Positions 31,133-33,305 of a stretch of DNA of 33,305 nucleotides are shown here, one piece after another; position 1 is the stretch's first letter; each line of letters opens with the position of its first letter. Made by a program: the position numbers and the translations under genes. The notes under the pieces were generated by a model. That model was given only the letters and a program-made list of their open reading frames with translations, was not told where the DNA came from and searched no databases. This stretch comes from DASWJQ01 sp036397095 (lineage in GTDB: Bacteria; Chloroflexota; Anaerolineae; Anaerolineales; E44-bin32). The DNA is taken from NCBI GenBank assembly GCA_036397095.1, contig DASWJQ010000185.1, positions 1 through 33,305 on the forward strand, in the 5' to 3' direction.

Positions 31133-31837
31133 CTACGGAAGGGGGGTGGAGGTCGCCGTTGGCGGGTTGGGATCCAGTGTGTTGGTTGGCACCGGCGTCA
31201 CCAAGTTAACGGGCACTTCGAGCCGGTCGCCGATCTGGATGTCGTTGGCGTCCTCAAGTTCGTTCTCCTCGACGATGGCCTCCAAGGTGCTGTTGAATTC
31301 AAGTGCGATCGAAGCCAGCGTGTCGCCCGCCCGCACGACATACGTAATCAGCGTGCCGGGCAACAAATTGTCTGGCAGCGGAGTCGGGGTCGGGAATTCG
31401 GCATCCGGCGCCGGGATGATGACCTCTTGCGAGACGAAGATCGTGCCGCTGTCGGCGATTTCCGGGTTGTAGGCCAGCAGCAGGTCCAGCTCGAGTTCAA
31501 ACTGCTCGGCGATCGAAGTCAACGTATCGCCTTCCTGGACCAGGTAGACGCGTGGCCCAGAAGCCGTCGCCGTCATGGTGACCGTCGGTGTGAGGCTGGC
31601 CGTCGGGGTTGCCGTTGGCGGCGCCGGCGTTGAAGTCTCCGTTGGTGTGGGCGTGGCACTGGCAAATAAAGCCGGCAGCTGGGGCGGGCTGTCCCCCGAA
31701 AGCCACAGGGCGACCAGCACCAAACCGACGACCAGCAGCAGGACGGCCGCACCGCCTAAAAGCAGCGGCACCATGCGTTCTCGCCGCCGACGATAAGCCA
31801 TGATGACGTCGGACGCGCTCTGTTCGTTGTCCATCAT
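31133..31837 (-). CDS. Membrane-anchored protein with two LysM domains
   Basis: A 234-aa protein: a short cytoplasmic N-terminus (MMDNEQSASDVIMAYRRRRER), one membrane helix (about 25-48, LLLGGAAVLLLVVGLVLVAL), a Thr/Pro-rich stalk, then two LysM domains (YLVQEGDTLTSIAEQFELEL ... QEVIIP and YVVRAGDTLASIALEFNSTL ... DRLEVP). The protein ends with a Thr/Pro tail. LysM binds N-acetylglucosamine polymers such as peptidoglycan, so it is likely a wall-binding exported protein. ATG 31837 has GGAGG 7 nt upstream; the frame back to 32074 overlaps the esterase gene. It converges on queG and lies 86 nt after the esterase stop on the same strand, so both may be co-transcribed. Confidence 0.88.
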   Translation of the reverse strand: MMDNEQSASDVIMAYRRRRERMVPLLLGGAAVLLLVVGLVLVALWLSGDSPPQLPALFASATPTPTETSTPAPPTATPTASLTPTVTMTATASGPRVYLVQEGDTLTSIAEQFELELDLLLAYNPEIADSGTIFVSQEVIIPAPDAEFPTPTPLPDNLLPGTLITYVVRAGDTLASIALEFNSTLEAIVEENELEDANDIQIGDRLEVPVNLVTPVPTNTLDPNPPTATSTPLP

Positions 31838-31923
31838 GCGCAGGCCTCCCTCCAGCGGGCGTATTGTACTCGAATTCGTTTGGCCGCTTAGAAAGCGAAA
31901 ATGCGAACGGATGTCCGAGGCTG

Positions 31924-32817
31924 TTAGCGGCTGGGCACCAGGTATGCCAGAATTCGGGGCAGCGCCGCCGACCAGGTTGGATCGCTGTGGTTGCCAGGCA
32001 CGATTTCCAGGCGCAGGTCGTCGGCCTTGCCCTGCAGCAGGCCGGCCAGCCGTTCGGTATGGGGACGTGCCCAATCATCTTCGCCCGCCAGGAGCAGTAT
32101 GTGCGCCGGCAGTTCGGTCGTAGACGGCGCCAGTACAAGCGGGTCGTAGGCCGGCCGAGCGTAGTTGACTGCCAGCGCCGGACTGATGCCGCCCACCCAC
32201 ACAAATCTGTCCGGATGGCGCAGACCGGTTTCCAATGCCCAAACGCCGCCGCGTGAGATTCCCGCCAGCGACAACTCGCCCGGCTGGCCAAGAGTCGATG
32301 CCCAATCTGCCACGAACGGCAACACACCTTCCAGCAGCTCTTGTTCGTAGGAGTTAGGACCACCATCCGACGAACTGAACAGCGGTTCAGGTGCGTGCGG
32401 CGCCACGATCAGTGTCGGGCCCCAGCGGCCGGCAGCCAAGCCGGTCTCATACACTTCAACCAGGCCCAGGCCCGGCCAGTGCGTTTCCGTGTAAGGCTTG
32501 CCGTGCAGCAGGATCAGGATCGGCAGCGGGCGGTCTAAGGAAGCGGCACACGGCGGCTGGTAGACCCAAACCCGCACTGGCTGCGCCAAAATCGGGCTGT
32601 CATACGCCAGGAGCTGGCTGACCCCGTTGTCCTCGCTGCAGACCGCGGTCGGCGTCGCACTTGGCGCCGGTCTGGCGGTTGGCGAGGCGTGCGGAGCCGG
32701 GCTGGCCGTGGCTGTGGCGGGCGGGTCCACCGGGGCCGCGGCCGGTCCACAGGCCGCCAGCAGCGTCAGACCGAATAGCACCAGCATGAGGTTGCTCACT
32801 CGCATGGGCCACATCAT
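31924..32817 (-). CDS. Alpha/beta-hydrolase esterase lipoprotein
   Basis: A 297-aa exported hydrolase of the putative esterase (esterase D/Fes) type. The signal peptide ends at LLAAC (Cys23), followed by an Ala/Pro/Thr stalk to about residue 58. The nucleophile is S188 in GISRGG; the acid is D247 or D248 in LLAGEDD; the histidine is H277 in VPGNHSD. The oxyanion region is LLHGKPYTE. It ends with a short C-terminal helix. The substrate is unknown. Starts ATG 32817, 32814 and 32805 are all possible and none has a good ribosome site; the first two keep the longer signal peptide. It diverges from miaB. Confidence 0.85.
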   Translation of the reverse strand: MMWPMRVSNLMLVLFGLTLLAACGPAAAPVDPPATATASPAPHASPTARPAPSATPTAVCSEDNGVSQLLAYDSPILAQPVRVWVYQPPCAASLDRPLPILILLHGKPYTETHWPGLGLVEVYETGLAAGRWGPTLIVAPHAPEPLFSSSDGGPNSYEQELLEGVLPFVADWASTLGQPGELSLAGISRGGVWALETGLRHPDRFVWVGGISPALAVNYARPAYDPLVLAPSTTELPAHILLLAGEDDWARPHTERLAGLLQGKADDLRLEIVPGNHSDPTWSAALPRILAYLVPSR

Positions 32818-32857
32818 ACTGTGGACATCGCCCGGCTGGGTCGATAAACCCCTATGG

Positions 32858-32863
32858 TAGAAT
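32858..32863 (+). promoter_or_regulatory. -10 box of miaB
   Basis: TAGAAT, 35 nt before the miaB ATG, in the 81-bp divergent spacer. Same TAGAAT/TATAAT type as those of tgt, queG and uvrA. No clear -35 box. Confidence 0.5.
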
Positions 32864-32887
32864 CGCCGCCTGTTGGGAGCAGGGGCA

Positions 32888-32902
32888 ATGACCTACGCAT
32901 GA
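32888..32902 (+). CDS. Possible four-codon leader cistron coupled to miaB
   Basis: ATG-ACC-TAC-GCA-TGA (peptide MTYA). Its stop overlaps the miaB start as ATGA. The only Shine-Dalgarno-like bases (GGGAG, AGGGG) lie before this ATG, and none lies at normal distance from the miaB ATG. It could load ribosomes that then reinitiate at miaB. It may equally be chance. Confidence 0.25.
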   Translation: MTYA

Positions 32903-33305
32903 AATACTACATTTGGACGGCAGGCTGCCAGATGAACGTCGCCGACTCCCAGCGAGTGGCGTCGTCGCTGGAGCTGCTTGGCTACCAAACGACCCGGCGG
33001 GCCGAGGACGCCGACGTCATCGTGCTCAACACCTGCGTCGTACGCCAGAGCGCCGAGGACCGGGCCTACGGCCGCCTGACATCGCTGCGCCCCTTGAAGG
33101 ACGAGCGCCCCGATTTGGTGATCAACCTGATGGGCTGCCTGGTAGGCGTCAAGGGCAATCCAGAACTCGAGGCCCGTTTCCCGTATGTAGATGTTTTCTC
33201 GCCTCCGTCGGATCCCAGCCCGTTGGTGGCGCATCTGACCAAGCAGGACGGGCGCTCCCTGCAGCTTGAGGAGACCCAGGCTCGCCACGCCGTGATGGAT
33301 GGCGA
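32899..33305 (+). CDS. miaB: tRNA-2-methylthio-N6-dimethylallyladenosine synthase, 5' part
   Basis: The first about 135 codons of a methylthiotransferase, cut by the window end. It adds a methylthio group to i6A37 of tRNAs with radical SAM chemistry. The visible part is the UPF0004 domain, with its three cluster cysteines C10 (YYIWTAGCQMN), C46 (VIVLNTCVVRQSAED) and C80 (LVINLMGCLVG). The CxxxCxxC radical SAM motif lies beyond the window. The NTCVVRQSAED sequence favours MiaB over RimO or MtaB. The start at 32899 matches family N-termini; a longer upstream frame is closed by stops. Confidence 0.92.
   Translation, partial: MKYYIWTAGCQMNVADSQRVASSLELLGYQTTRRAEDADVIVLNTCVVRQSAEDRAYGRLTSLRPLKDERPDLVINLMGCLVGVKGNPELEARFPYVDVFSPPSDPSPLVAHLTKQDGRSLQLEETQARHAVMDG

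Overview
The window is GC-rich bacterial chromosome with dense genes on both strands. It most likely comes from a Chloroflexota bacterium of Anaerolineae type. The reasons are inference from gene content and style: a two-subunit glycine decarboxylase, many lipoproteins with Thr/Pro-rich stalks carrying SH3-like, SdrD-B-like and NBR1-Ig-like domains, a SatD/DUF3307-type pair, and intergenic CACAAAG-type and heptad repeats. No rRNA, tRNA, CRISPR array, transposase or phage gene was seen.

Region 1 (51-3563, minus): the glycine-cleavage operon gcvH-gcvPA-gcvPB. It has a strong promoter (TTGACT-17-TAGAAT), a tandem glycine riboswitch with an intrinsic terminator as expression platform, and a 17-bp palindrome just upstream of the -35 box. 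gcvT is not next to it. Region 2 (3564-4000) is gene-free and packed with nested palindromes. Region 3 (4001-9036): alr (minus), then tgt-uppP-PstS-like lipoprotein (plus), then a metallo-beta-lactamase-fold hydrolase (minus). Region 4 (9108-10487): a tryptophanase-type lyase.

Region 5 (10646-16172, minus) is the most unusual part. One 585-aa polypeptide joins an ECF sigma factor, a zinc-finger anti-sigma domain, a membrane segment and an extracellular SH3-like plus Ig-like part. Three lipoprotein genes follow on the same strand. They share a stalk motif, and two share domains with each other or with the sigma factor's outer part. Together they look like a self-contained surface-sensing and surface-display system.

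Region 6 (16270-25285, plus): a heterodimeric ABC exporter with one degenerate ATP site, then SatD-family protein, DUF3307-like membrane protein, ARMT1/DUF89-like phosphatase, a 667-aa zinc-ribbon/acidic-linker/membrane protein, and a small double zinc-ribbon protein. Region 7 (25340-33305): uvrA, a GltD-like flavoprotein and queG (plus), a membrane-anchored double-LysM protein and an esterase lipoprotein (minus), and the 5' part of miaB (plus) running off the window.

Four intergenic spacers (about 5139-5258, 8005-8198, 8862-9036, 10504-10635) hold related MITE-like elements with CCACAAAG-type inverted ends. Three of them carry in-phase 7-bp tandem repeats. Several genes (tgt, queG, alr) have a -10 box only 7-10 nt before ATG, which implies leaderless mRNAs beside others with good Shine-Dalgarno sites. 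tgt, queG and miaB are all tRNA-modification genes, but they are scattered and not in one operon.
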